From Mageeibacillus sp. UBA1255 (GTDB lineage: Bacteria > Bacillota > Clostridia > UBA1212 > UBA1255): DNA of 11,028 nucleotides. This document shows positions 1 through 6,409 of the stretch, one piece after another. The position numbers and the translations under genes were made by a program. Each line of letters opens with the position of its first letter. Within the stretch, counting starts at the first letter, position 1. The stretch covers positions 1-11,028 of the forward strand of contig DBVV01000113.1 of assembly GCA_002308795.1 (NCBI GenBank). The letters are read 5' to 3'. The notes below the pieces were generated by a model that worked only from the letters and a program-made list of their open reading frames with translations, was not told the origin of the DNA and made no database searches.

Positions 1-1227
1 GAAGCAATAAACCACGCAAAAGCCGCGAAAGTATCTATCGTTGTCGCAGTGAATAAGATGGATAAGGAAGGCGCGAACTTAGAGCGCGTCATGAACGAAA
101 TGGCTAAATACGATATCGTTTCCGAAGACTGGGGCGGCGACGTTCCGTTCGTACCGGTATCTGCAAAGACGGGCATGAACATACAGCTCCTGCTCGAGAC
201 CGTGCTGCTGAGCGCGGACGTGCTGCAGCTTAAAGCTAACCCCGAGCGCCAGGCGAAAGGTACGATCATCGAGGCGAAACTTGATAAAAACAAGGGCCCT
301 GTGGCAACGCTCCTTGTCCAGCGCGGTACGCTCCGTACCGGTGACGCGATCGTTTCGGGCGTAACGTTCGGACGCGTGAGGACAATGACGGATGATAAGG
401 GCAAGACGATCAAAAAAGCCGGTCCTTCAACTCCCGTCGAGATCACCGGCCTTCCGGAAGTACCCGAGGCAGGCGAACTGTTCTACGTCGTTGACGACGA
501 ACACCTGGCGAAACACCTTGTCGAATCCCGCCGTTCCGAGATGCGTGAGAAAGCGCTTCAGAGCACGACGAAGGTCTCGCTGGAGAACCTGAACTCGTTC
601 ATCGAAGCAGGAAAGATGAAGGATCTTAACATCATCGTGAAAGCGGACGTCGTAGGCAGCGTGGAGGCCGTAAAGCAGTCTCTGCAGAAGCTCAGCAACG
701 ACGAAGTAAGGATCAACGTTATCCACGGCGCCGTCGGTGCAATTACCGAATCCGACGTTTCACTGGCAGACGTTTCAAACGCTATCATCATCGGCTTCAA
801 CGTGCGCCCCGGTGCTAATATTTCCGAAAGCGCGAAGGCGGCAGGAGTTGACATCAAACTCTACAGAGTCATTTACGACGCTATAGACGATATCAACGCG
901 GCTATCGCAGGTATGCTTTCTCCGAAGTTCCAGGAGGTCATACACGGCCATGCGCAGGTACGCCAGACGTTCAAGGTGTCGGGTGTCGGAACGATCGCCG
1001 GTGCTTACGTGACCGACGGAGATATCGTCCGCAACTCCGAAGTTCGTATCGTCCGCGACGGTATCGTCGTATTCGAGGGCAAACTCGCGTCTCTTAAACG
1101 TTTCAAGGATGATGTTAAAGAGGTGGCAACAGGTTACGAGTGCGGCCTTTCGTTCGAGAATTTCAATGACGTTAAAATTGAAGACGTCGTTGAGTGCTAC
1201 ACAATGGAGGAGGTTAAAAAGGCCTGA
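1..1227 (+). CDS. infB: Translation initiation factor IF-2, C-terminal part (5' end outside window)
   Basis: IF-2 is the GTPase that delivers initiator fMet-tRNA to the 30S subunit and promotes subunit joining. The frame is open from base 1, so this is 408 residues of a longer protein that lacks the N-terminal region and the G1-G3 GTPase motifs. Visible parts are the G4 motif NKMD (window residues 18-21), the G5 motif SAK (54-56), then beta-barrel domain II (from about KGTIIEAKLDKNKGP), domain III (DLNIIVKADVVGSVEAVKQS) and the fMet-tRNA-binding C2 domain ending GYECG...VECYTMEEV. The GTG at 49 is an internal valine of the G4 region, not a start. The TGA stop shares one base with the rbfA ATG, which suggests translational coupling. 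Family assignment is very secure. Confidence 0.98.
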   Translation, partial: EAINHAKAAKVSIVVAVNKMDKEGANLERVMNEMAKYDIVSEDWGGDVPFVPVSAKTGMNIQLLLETVLLSADVLQLKANPERQAKGTIIEAKLDKNKGPVATLLVQRGTLRTGDAIVSGVTFGRVRTMTDDKGKTIKKAGPSTPVEITGLPEVPEAGELFYVVDDEHLAKHLVESRRSEMREKALQSTTKVSLENLNSFIEAGKMKDLNIIVKADVVGSVEAVKQSLQKLSNDEVRINVIHGAVGAITESDVSLADVSNAIIIGFNVRPGANISESAKAAGVDIKLYRVIYDAIDDINAAIAGMLSPKFQEVIHGHAQVRQTFKVSGVGTIAGAYVTDGDIVRNSEVRIVRDGIVVFEGKLASLKRFKDDVKEVATGYECGLSFENFNDVKIEDVVECYTMEEVKKA

Positions 1228-1619
1228 TGGATCGTACAGACAGAATCGCCAGCGAAATGAAACGCGTGGTGAGCGACATCATCCGCACGGAACTGAAAGA
1301 TCCGCGGATCCCGGTGGTAACGTCCGTTACGCGTCTTAAACTCGCAAAAGACCTTAAATTCGCTAAAATTTACGTAAGCTTCTTCGGCAATGAGGCAGAG
1401 AAGAAGGGGGCAATGCAGGCGCTGAAGGCGTCTGCGGGCCTTATCCGCTACCAGATCGGTCAGAAGATGACGATCCGCGCCCTGCCGGAACTTACGTTCG
1501 CCCTCGATGAATCGATCGAGTACGGCTCGTATATGACCGAGCGTATTTCGCAGGTCAGAGCCGAAGATAAATTAAAAGAAGCAAAGGCCGGGGAAGCTGC
1601 CGAAGACGTTACGGACTGA
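1227..1619 (+). CDS. rbfA: Ribosome-binding factor A
   Basis: RbfA is a small KH-fold protein that binds the 30S subunit and assists late 16S rRNA 5'-end maturation and cold adaptation. The 130-residue product has the expected length and family hallmarks: an N-terminal helix MDRTDRIASEMKRVVSDII, the DPRIP turn, then the strand region SVTRLKLAKDLKFAKIYVS and a helix before a LPELTFALD motif near residue 85-95. The start ATG overlaps the infB stop by one base. A GGAGGAGG run (1206-1213) and AAAAAGG (1216-1222) lie upstream inside infB. It follows infB as in most bacteria, but the gene normally next (nrnA) is displaced by a reverse-strand gene. A hairpin with a T-tract about 140 nt downstream probably ends this transcript. 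Confidence 0.97.
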   Translation: MDRTDRIASEMKRVVSDIIRTELKDPRIPVVTSVTRLKLAKDLKFAKIYVSFFGNEAEKKGAMQALKASAGLIRYQIGQKMTIRALPELTFALDESIEYGSYMTERISQVRAEDKLKEAKAGEAAEDVTD

Positions 1620-1650
1620 CCGGATACTGACTGTCAAATAATATCAATAA

Positions 1651-1673
1651 GATACTATCTGTCAGATGATATC
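1651..1673. repeat. Imperfect palindrome at the rbfA/GH95 convergent junction
   Basis: The 23 bp are an interrupted dyad. The core ATCTG-T-CAGAT (1657-1667) is perfect, and an outer arm GATA/TATC (1651-1654 with 1670-1673) is separated from it by two non-pairing positions. A second pair of arms, GACTGTC (1629-1635) and GACAGTC (1674-1680), encloses it. The GH95 stop codon (minus strand, 1662-1664) lies in the middle. There is no clean T-run on either side, so calling it a terminator for the GH95 transcript is speculative; it could instead stabilise the convergent 3' ends. Confidence 0.35.
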
Positions 1674-3827
1674 GACAGTCCGCGTCTCTCCGTCGCTTAG
1701 CGACACCGGAACGAATCGAGTCCCGGAACCGCAGCGGATAAACCACGTGCCACCTTTTTCAGCGGTAAGCGTTACGCTCACCGCTTTTTTATTTTTCCAC
1801 TCACACGAAACGTCCAGCGTGCCCGGAGCCTTGAAATGCCGGAATGAACCGGACGTCCAGCTCCCAGGAAGCGCTCCGAGGAGAGTGATATGATCATTGT
1901 CGCAGGACAGGAGCATCTCGCAGACAGCCGCCAGGCCGCCTAAGTTTCCGTCGATCTGGAAAATGCGCGGCGGATGGAGATCCAGCAGGCTTTCCGTCGC
2001 AAAATCGCTTATCAGCGCGTGTAGATGAGTTTGAAAATCCTCCGCGCGGCCAAGTTTCGCCATCAAACAGGCGGTCCACGATCTGCTCCAGCCCGTGTGC
2101 CCTCCGCCGTGTGAGAGCCTGTAGTCGAGCGACTTCTCACATGCCTCGCGAAGCGGATGACCCTCCGGAAATCTCCAGCCGGGGAAGAGACCGTACAGAT
2201 GGCTGAGGTGTCTGTGGCCTGGCTCGGGTTCTGCGCGCTCGCGGTCAAATTCGTTAAGCCTTCCCTGCGAATCGGTCGTAAGCGGCTGAAGTGCGGAAAG
2301 AACGTGCTGCCAGCGAGCACGAAGGTCATTGTCAACGCCCAGTTCTTCCGACATTTCGATGCACGCCTCGAGCGTATCCTGCGTAAGCTCGATATCGAGC
2401 GCCGCGTCAATACCTATTGACACCGGGTATTGCCCGCCCGACTCTGCGAAACGGTTCTCGGGCGATTGCGAAGGCAGCACGTGGTACGTACCGTCGATCT
2501 TTATCAGGTAGTCAAGGTAAAACGCTGCTACTTCTTTTAAGAACGGGTATGCGCGGTTTTCAAGAAAGTCGCGGTCAAGCGTGTATTTCCACCGCCTCGT
2601 GAAATGCGCTGCCATCCACGGCGCGGCACCTATCCAGACCGCCCATCCCTTGCTTTCGGGCGTCATGCGGCCCCAAAGATCCGTCTGCAGAGTGAAAAAC
2701 ACACCGTCGCAGCCGTAAAGTTTTTTCGCCATTTCGCGGCCGTGGGGGCGGTATCTGTCGCATAGCGCGAACAACGTATCCTGCTGCCTGTTAAGGCCGA
2801 GCGGGTCCGCGGCCCAGTATGCCATCTGAAGGTTAATGTCCAAATGGTAATCGCACTCCCACGGCGGATTCAGCGAATCGTTCCATTTTCCCTGCAGATT
2901 CAGCGGAAGCTCTCCGGAAGAGCCGCTCACGAGCAGGTAGCGTCCGAACTCGAAATAAAGCAGCGGGATCGCGGGATCCTGGCCGTTCCGGAACGCCGAA
3001 AGCCTTTCGTCAGTATTCGCTTCTCCGCTGGAAAGAGCTCCGGCTTCGCTGAAATCTACGTCAAGTTCCGCCGCTCCTTTTGCCTTTTTGAATGCCTCTA
3101 TATGGCGCGCGTACAATTCCGCGTATGATGCTTTATCCGGGAACTGCCTCAGCGGTCCGCCGCCTCCGGAAGTGCAGATATCAAGCAGGATCGTCTTCGC
3201 AGCCTTTTCCGCCTCTTTCGCAGCTCCCGTTTCCGCGCATCTAAACTCCCGGCCGCGAATCTCGAACGAAATCCCGCACGTGAATTGACCCCGCAGCGAA
3301 AGCCCGTCTACTGTCACGTCGCATTCGGGGTCAGGGATCCTCGAAAGCGCGGCAACGCCAGGACCCTTGACGTTGACAACGATAAATCCGTCCGCAAAGC
3401 TTGCAAAAGCCCTGATCTCGGTCGCTCCCGACGTTATCGCAATTTCGCCGGTGTCAATATCCAGCGTTCGCGTGTAGCTGCCTCCTCCGGGCACGTCGAT
3501 CGTCAGATCGCCCGCGGGCTGGTACGGGTCAACGCGGTTTTTTACGCCTGATATGCCTCCCAGGCCTCCAAAATACTCGTTGGCAAGCCTCGTGGCTGTT
3601 TCGAAGTCTCCTTTGAGGATCGCTTCCCGCACCTCCGGAAGGTGAAATGAAACATCGTCGCAGTCCCGGTATCTGTTATTCCCGCGCCAGAGCCACTCGT
3701 GGTTGAGCGCTATCCGGACACGCTCCGCGCCGCCGCAGATCATTGCCGCCAGCCTGCCGTTGCCGATCGGCAGCCCCGAAATATAATTTTCCGCAGGATG
3801 CGAAAAACGGATAATATGTTGATGCAT
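1662..3827 (-). CDS. Glycoside hydrolase family 95 protein (alpha-L-fucosidase-like), cytoplasmic
   Basis: GH95 enzymes are inverting exo-glycosidases, classically alpha-1,2-L-fucosidases with some alpha-L-galactosidases. The 721 residues show the family landmarks in order: an N-terminal GLPIGNGRLAAMICGG (about 19-34), NLQGKWNDSLNPPWECDYH (ending near 328), DINLQMAYW (330-338), PSQSPEN with Glu457, HRHLSHLYGLFPG, GHTGWSRSW and FQIDGNLGG with Asp626. By alignment from memory with the Bifidobacterium enzyme, Glu457 would be the general acid and Asp626 the base. The first Asn of the usual NIN pair that assists the base is Asp330 here, while Asn332 is kept. No signal peptide or lipobox is visible, so it probably acts on imported oligosaccharides. 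The length is slightly short for the family. The start ATG at 3827 has AGGAGGA (3833-3839) five bases upstream. It is convergent to rbfA and divergent from nrnA. The exact substrate is uncertain. Confidence 0.9.
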   Translation of the reverse strand: MHQHIIRFSHPAENYISGLPIGNGRLAAMICGGAERVRIALNHEWLWRGNNRYRDCDDVSFHLPEVREAILKGDFETATRLANEYFGGLGGISGVKNRVDPYQPAGDLTIDVPGGGSYTRTLDIDTGEIAITSGATEIRAFASFADGFIVVNVKGPGVAALSRIPDPECDVTVDGLSLRGQFTCGISFEIRGREFRCAETGAAKEAEKAAKTILLDICTSGGGGPLRQFPDKASYAELYARHIEAFKKAKGAAELDVDFSEAGALSSGEANTDERLSAFRNGQDPAIPLLYFEFGRYLLVSGSSGELPLNLQGKWNDSLNPPWECDYHLDINLQMAYWAADPLGLNRQQDTLFALCDRYRPHGREMAKKLYGCDGVFFTLQTDLWGRMTPESKGWAVWIGAAPWMAAHFTRRWKYTLDRDFLENRAYPFLKEVAAFYLDYLIKIDGTYHVLPSQSPENRFAESGGQYPVSIGIDAALDIELTQDTLEACIEMSEELGVDNDLRARWQHVLSALQPLTTDSQGRLNEFDRERAEPEPGHRHLSHLYGLFPGWRFPEGHPLREACEKSLDYRLSHGGGHTGWSRSWTACLMAKLGRAEDFQTHLHALISDFATESLLDLHPPRIFQIDGNLGGLAAVCEMLLSCDNDHITLLGALPGSWTSGSFRHFKAPGTLDVSCEWKNKKAVSVTLTAEKGGTWFIRCGSGTRFVPVSLSDGETRTVDII
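1761..1796 (+). terminator. Intrinsic terminator for the infB-rbfA transcript, inside the GH95 coding region
   Basis: On the plus strand AGCGGTAAGCG (1761-1771) pairs with CGCTCACCGCT (1775-1785) around a TTA loop. The stem has ten pairs and one A/C mismatch, and T1785-1790 follows directly, then A and five more T. On the minus strand the same hairpin is followed by a purine run, so it should not stop GH95 transcription. It lies about 140 nt past the rbfA stop and antisense to the last 30 or so codons of GH95. Position and polarity fit termination of the upstream operon. Confidence 0.75.
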
Positions 3828-3883
3828 GACGATCCTCCTGTCTGTATTTTGATCCGGTCGATCCGTGTATATCTAACGTATAT

Positions 3884-3912
3884 ATCATAACACAAACCGC
3901 AGGATTTGAGAA
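3884..3912 (-). promoter_or_regulatory. Putative sigma-A promoter for the GH95 gene (extended -10)
   Basis: Read on the minus strand there is TTCTCA (3912-3907, four of six matches to TTGACA), a 17-nt spacer, and TATGAT (3889-3884). A TG lies one base before the TATGAT, giving an extended -10. Transcription would start near 3877, leaving a leader of about 50 nt that carries the AGGAGGA ribosome binding site. The -35 is weak, so activation or dependence on the extended -10 is likely. This is inferred from sequence only. Confidence 0.55.
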
Positions 3913-3927
3913 CTGCCTTGGCTTGTG

Positions 3928-3944
3928 TTCCTCCGCGGGAGGAA
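3928..3944. repeat. Perfect 7-bp inverted repeat between the divergent GH95 and nrnA promoters
   Basis: TTCCTCCGCGGGAGGAA consists of two perfect 7-bp arms around a GCG spacer. Its centre (3936) lies about 59 bp upstream of the inferred GH95 start point and about 65 bp upstream of that of nrnA, between the two -35 boxes. Such a position is typical of a regulator-binding site, but no regulator gene is present in the window and the arms are purine/pyrimidine-rich, so chance cannot be excluded. Confidence 0.4.
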
Positions 3945-3965
3945 GTCTGGAGAATAAAACCGTTT

Positions 3966-3994
3966 TTGACACACTGATCGCAGTATTGTATAAT
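3966..3994 (+). promoter_or_regulatory. Consensus sigma-A promoter for nrnA-truB
   Basis: TTGACA (3966-3971), a 17-nt spacer and TATAAT (3989-3994) form a full match to the housekeeping consensus with optimal spacing. Transcription should start near 4001. Consequently the upstream in-frame ATG codons before 4001 cannot be translated from this mRNA, which supports the later nrnA start. The promoter explains how nrnA and truB are expressed although the reverse-strand GH95 gene cuts them off from infB-rbfA. Confidence 0.85.
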
Positions 3995-4096
3995 CATCAG
4001 CGGCAGCAGGGACGTCTGCATTGTCCGAAACGGAAAAGGCAGCGCGGACACCTTCAGATGCCGACAAATTATATTGCGCCCGGAGGATACGGACCG

Positions 4097-5134
4097 ATGC
4101 TTTCAGGAAACTTTGACAGCTTTATTCAGATCATTGACAGCGCGGAGAAGATAGTGCTTCTCCCTCACATTTACGCGGACGGAGACGCGCTGGGCTCGTG
4201 CGGGGCGCTCGGGACGTTCCTCAAAGCTTCGGGGCACGACGTGACGGTGCTCATTCAGGAGCCGGTCGAGGACAAACTCACGTTCCTTCCGAAGATCGCC
4301 GGCATTGAATATATCTTATTCGACGAAGAAAAATATGTTGCGGACGATGCACGATACGATCTCGCGATCGCCGTTGACACCAGCACGCCCGACAGGCTCG
4401 GGACGAGGGAAAAAGTATTCCACGCGGCAAAAATTCAGGCGCGGATCGACCACCACGCGGCAGGCGGCGACTTTACCGAAAATACGCTGCTTGACCCGGC
4501 GTGGGCTGCGACAGCGGAGGGCGTGTGGCTGCTCCTTACGCGCATGGGCTTCGACTGCGAAGAAAGCAGGCCGGAAGCATTGACCGAAGAAGTAAAAAGA
4601 TCCGTCGCCTCTTGTATTTATACAGCGCTCGTGACCGACACGGGCTGCTTTGCATTCTCAAACGTGACCGCACAGACGCACCGCATCGCCGGGCGTATGC
4701 TGGAGATCGCTGGCAATATGTCTTTCGTCTACCACCACGTTTTCGAAGTAAAATCTATGGCGTACACGCGCCTAATGAAGACCGTATACAACAAGCTCGA
4801 ATTCCCGGCGGAGGGCGTCGCGTCTGTCGCACTCACACAGGCGGATTTCGATGAAGCCGGAGCGGGAGACAGCGACGCGGAAGGGATCGCGAACATTTTA
4901 AGATCCATACAGGGCGTACACGTGGGCATTTTCGTGAAGCCGGACAAGGTCCCAGGTAAATACCGCGTGAGCCTCCGGTCAGACGACCACTGCAGCGTTG
5001 CCGACGTTGCCACCGTATTCGGCGGAGGGGGACACGTCTGCGCAGCGGGCTGCGGTTTCGCCGCGAGAGATGACGAAGCATTTTCGCGCAAAATGGCGGA
5101 GCTTATTGACGCCGTAAAGGAGCGCCTTAAATAG
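4097..5134 (+). CDS. nrnA: DHH-DHHA1 phosphoesterase, NrnA-type (nanoRNase / pAp phosphatase)
   Basis: Members degrade very short RNA oligonucleotides and/or dephosphorylate 3'-phosphoadenosine 5'-phosphate in the cytosol, using Mn2+ bound by the DHH domain. From ATG 4097 the product has 345 residues. Motifs in order are HIYADGDALGS (motif I), AVDTSTPDRLG (II), RIDHHAAGG (the DHH motif, III), ALVTDTGCFAFSN (IV) and, in the C-terminal DHHA1 domain, VFGGGGHVCAAGCGF. The frame is open back to 3923, but that lies upstream of the promoter. ATG 4097 was chosen because GGAGG (4082-4086) sits ten bases before it and the product then begins close to the conserved domain. ATG 4058 (358 residues) is a weaker alternative without a good ribosome binding site. 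The stop is directly followed by the truB ATG. The choice between NrnA activities cannot be made from sequence alone. Confidence 0.93.
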   Translation: MLSGNFDSFIQIIDSAEKIVLLPHIYADGDALGSCGALGTFLKASGHDVTVLIQEPVEDKLTFLPKIAGIEYILFDEEKYVADDARYDLAIAVDTSTPDRLGTREKVFHAAKIQARIDHHAAGGDFTENTLLDPAWAATAEGVWLLLTRMGFDCEESRPEALTEEVKRSVASCIYTALVTDTGCFAFSNVTAQTHRIAGRMLEIAGNMSFVYHHVFEVKSMAYTRLMKTVYNKLEFPAEGVASVALTQADFDEAGAGDSDAEGIANILRSIQGVHVGIFVKPDKVPGKYRVSLRSDDHCSVADVATVFGGGGHVCAAGCGFAARDDEAFSRKMAELIDAVKERLK

Positions 5135-6031
5135 ATGAACGGGATCGTAAACCTTTTTAAACCTGCAGGAATGACTTCTTTCAGCGCTGCGGCGGCGGTG
5201 AGACGGATCTCGGGCGAGCGCAAATGCGGGCACGGAGGAACGCTTGACCCCGAAGCCACCGGCGTGCTTCCGGTGCTGCTGGGCAAGGCCACGCGCCTTT
5301 CCGACGTGTTTCTGGGCCTTCATAAAACGTACCGCGCAACGCTCCGGTTCGGCGCTGCTTACGACACGCTCGACGTGTGGGGGAACGTCACCGAAACGCT
5401 CGCGGACGGCGAACGGCAGAGGCTCTCAGGCCTTACGATCGATGAAATAAGGGCGGCGGCAAAGGGTTTTGAAGGGCAGATCCTTCAGGCTCCTCCCGCG
5501 TATTCGGCGCTGAAGATAGGCGGCGTGCCGGCGTACAAGCTCGCGCGAAAAGGCGAGACTGCGGATCTGCAGGCGCGGAAGGTCAATATTTATTCGATAG
5601 AGGTCAATGATTTCATTGACGGCCCCGGAGGCCCCGAGGCGACGCTCACGGTCGAGTGCGGGAGAGGGACGTACATAAGAACGCTGTGCAGAGATATTGC
5701 CGCCGCGCTCGGTTTTCCGGGGGCAATGTCTTCTCTTGTCCGTACCGCGTACGGCCCGCTGTGCGCCGAAAACGCCGTCACACTTCAAACATTATCGAAC
5801 GGTTCGATATCGGAATCCGTGCTGCCGTGCGACGTGATCTTAGACGGATACCCGAAACTTGAACTCAGCCTGACCGAAACGGAAGATTACCGCTGCGGGC
5901 GTCCCGTTAAGGCGGAAGGGGCAGATCAGTCCCGCGGAGGCGATATCTGCGTGTATTCAGACGAGGGATCACTGCTCGGTATAGGCAGCGTATCGGGCGG
6001 TTTTCTTAAAAGCAGGATCAGTCTTAACTGA
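5135..6031 (+). CDS. truB: tRNA pseudouridine(55) synthase
   Basis: TruB makes the pseudouridine in the T-loop of elongator tRNAs and also acts as a tRNA chaperone. The 298-residue product begins with the typical NGIVNLFKPAGMTSF and carries GHGGTLDPEATGVLPV, with catalytic Asp38. Further family motifs are KTYRATLRFG, the PPAYSALKIGGVPAYKLAR stretch, and GRGTYIRTLCRDIAAALG followed by SSLVRTAYGPL. The C-terminal tail fits a short PUA-like extension. The ATG immediately follows the nrnA TAG with no gap, and AAAGGAG (5116-5122) inside nrnA serves as ribosome binding site, so the two genes are probably translationally coupled. ribF, often the next gene, is absent: a terminator and the mraZ control region follow instead. 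Confidence 0.97.
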   Translation: MNGIVNLFKPAGMTSFSAAAAVRRISGERKCGHGGTLDPEATGVLPVLLGKATRLSDVFLGLHKTYRATLRFGAAYDTLDVWGNVTETLADGERQRLSGLTIDEIRAAAKGFEGQILQAPPAYSALKIGGVPAYKLARKGETADLQARKVNIYSIEVNDFIDGPGGPEATLTVECGRGTYIRTLCRDIAAALGFPGAMSSLVRTAYGPLCAENAVTLQTLSNGSISESVLPCDVILDGYPKLELSLTETEDYRCGRPVKAEGADQSRGGDICVYSDEGSLLGIGSVSGGFLKSRISLN

Positions 6032-6068
6032 GCCTGTTTAGATGATTTAAATTATTTAAGTGTCTTAT

Positions 6069-6110
6069 GCTCCGGCTGAACGTGAATACGGCGGCCGGGG
6101 CGTTTTTTTT
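6069..6110 (+). terminator. Intrinsic terminator after truB
   Basis: GCTCCGGCTG (6069-6078) pairs with CGGCCGGGGC (6092-6101) through eight Watson-Crick and two G-T wobble pairs. The 13-nt loop contains a small CGT/ACG stem. A run of eight T (6103-6110) follows one base after the stem. It lies 38 nt past the truB stop and separates the nrnA-truB unit from the mraZ control region. Confidence 0.88.
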
Positions 6111-6182
6111 GCCCGAAAAGTGCCGTGAGAAGCCTTGATCAAAATTATTTTAAAAAAATAGTAAATTTTTTTCGCAAAAGTG

Positions 6183-6212
6183 TTGACAGTGTGTCATGTA
6201 GTGTTATATAAT
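6183..6212 (+). promoter_or_regulatory. mraZ operon promoter P1
   Basis: TTGACA (6183-6188), an 18-nt spacer and TATAAT (6207-6212) give a near-consensus sigma-A promoter. Just upstream (about 6141-6172) is a run of A and T tracts that could act as an UP element. The inferred start point near 6219 leaves a leader of about 264 nt before mraZ. GTGTYA hexamers overlap the spacer, so binding there would block polymerase. Confidence 0.75.
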
Positions 6213-6222
6213 GTTGCGCAGA

Positions 6223-6252
6223 TGGAGATAGTGTCATGAAGTGTCATATAAT
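6223..6252 (+). promoter_or_regulatory. Possible second mraZ operon promoter P2
   Basis: A second TATAAT (6247-6252) occurs 40 bp downstream of the first, in the second copy of the duplicated 22-bp unit. The best -35 at 18-nt spacing is TGGAGA (6223-6228), four of six matches, so P2 would be weaker than P1. It may be only a by-product of the duplication. Confidence 0.4.
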
Positions 6253-6262
6253 CGGACATTAA

Positions 6263-6409
6263 CAGGCGCATCTCATCCTTACAAAAGATAAAGCCGCAAT
6301 ACGGCAGAAGTACGAAAGACTTAAAGAACTTACAAAAGACAAAGCCGGAAAAAAAGCCGGACAGAAGTACCAGAGAAAAAAACACAAGGTACCGATGATG
6401 AAACATTGA
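6263..6409 (+). other. Lysine-rich leader segment with imperfect duplication; possible degraded small ORF
   Basis: This part of the mraZ leader contains CTTACAAAAGAYAAAGCCG twice (6278-6296 and 6329-6347, 51 nt apart), and CAGAAGTAC twice (6305-6313 and 6362-6370, 57 nt apart). Both spacings are multiples of three. One frame is open from 6263 to the TGA at 6407-6409 and reads as a 48-residue basic peptide with repeats LTKDKA and QKY. It has no ATG, GTG or TTG start. An in-frame ATG at 6236 is cut off by a TAA at 6260-6262, and no ribosome binding site is seen. It is either a broken small gene or an untranslated leader that arose by duplication. Confidence 0.3.

Larger units (their letters stand above)
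6180..6252 (+). promoter_or_regulatory. Putative MraZ operator: helically phased GTGTYA boxes in a duplicated 22-bp unit
   Basis: GTGTCA or GTGTTA hexamers start at 6191, 6201, 6231 and 6241. A degenerate ATGTTG starts at 6211, and GTGTTG is at 6180 inside AAAAGTGTTG. The four main copies lie on a 10-bp register with a 30-bp jump in the middle, and the units 6191-6212 and 6231-6252 match at 20 of 22 positions. MraZ proteins are known to bind short direct GTG-containing repeats spaced about one helical turn upstream of their own operon. The mraZ gene starts about 230 nt downstream, so autoregulation is the natural inference. The assignment to MraZ is by context and has not been tested. Confidence 0.6.

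Noticed and set aside
49..1227. infB fragment read as starting at GTG 49
   Set aside because: The conserved frame continues upstream to base 1 through residues typical of IF-2 before NKMD, so the GTG is an internal valine.
3851..3865. Direct repeat GATCCG-GTC-GATCCG in the GH95 leader
   Set aside because: Two 6-bp copies are short enough to be chance, and they lie downstream of the start point with no other supporting signal.
3923..4096. N-terminal extension of nrnA from the first in-frame ATG
   Set aside because: The ATG at 3923 lies upstream of the consensus promoter whose start point is near 4001. ATG 4097 has a good GGAGG and gives the normal N-terminus.
4729..5292. 187-codon minus-strand open frame across the nrnA/truB junction
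   Set aside because: It crosses two well-supported plus-strand genes and has a low-complexity Ser/Pro/Ala composition typical of a reverse-frame artefact.
6116..6125. AAAAGTGCCG as a further MraZ-type box
   Set aside because: It is a single weak match 60 bp from the next box, directly behind the truB terminator, and does not continue the 10-bp series.
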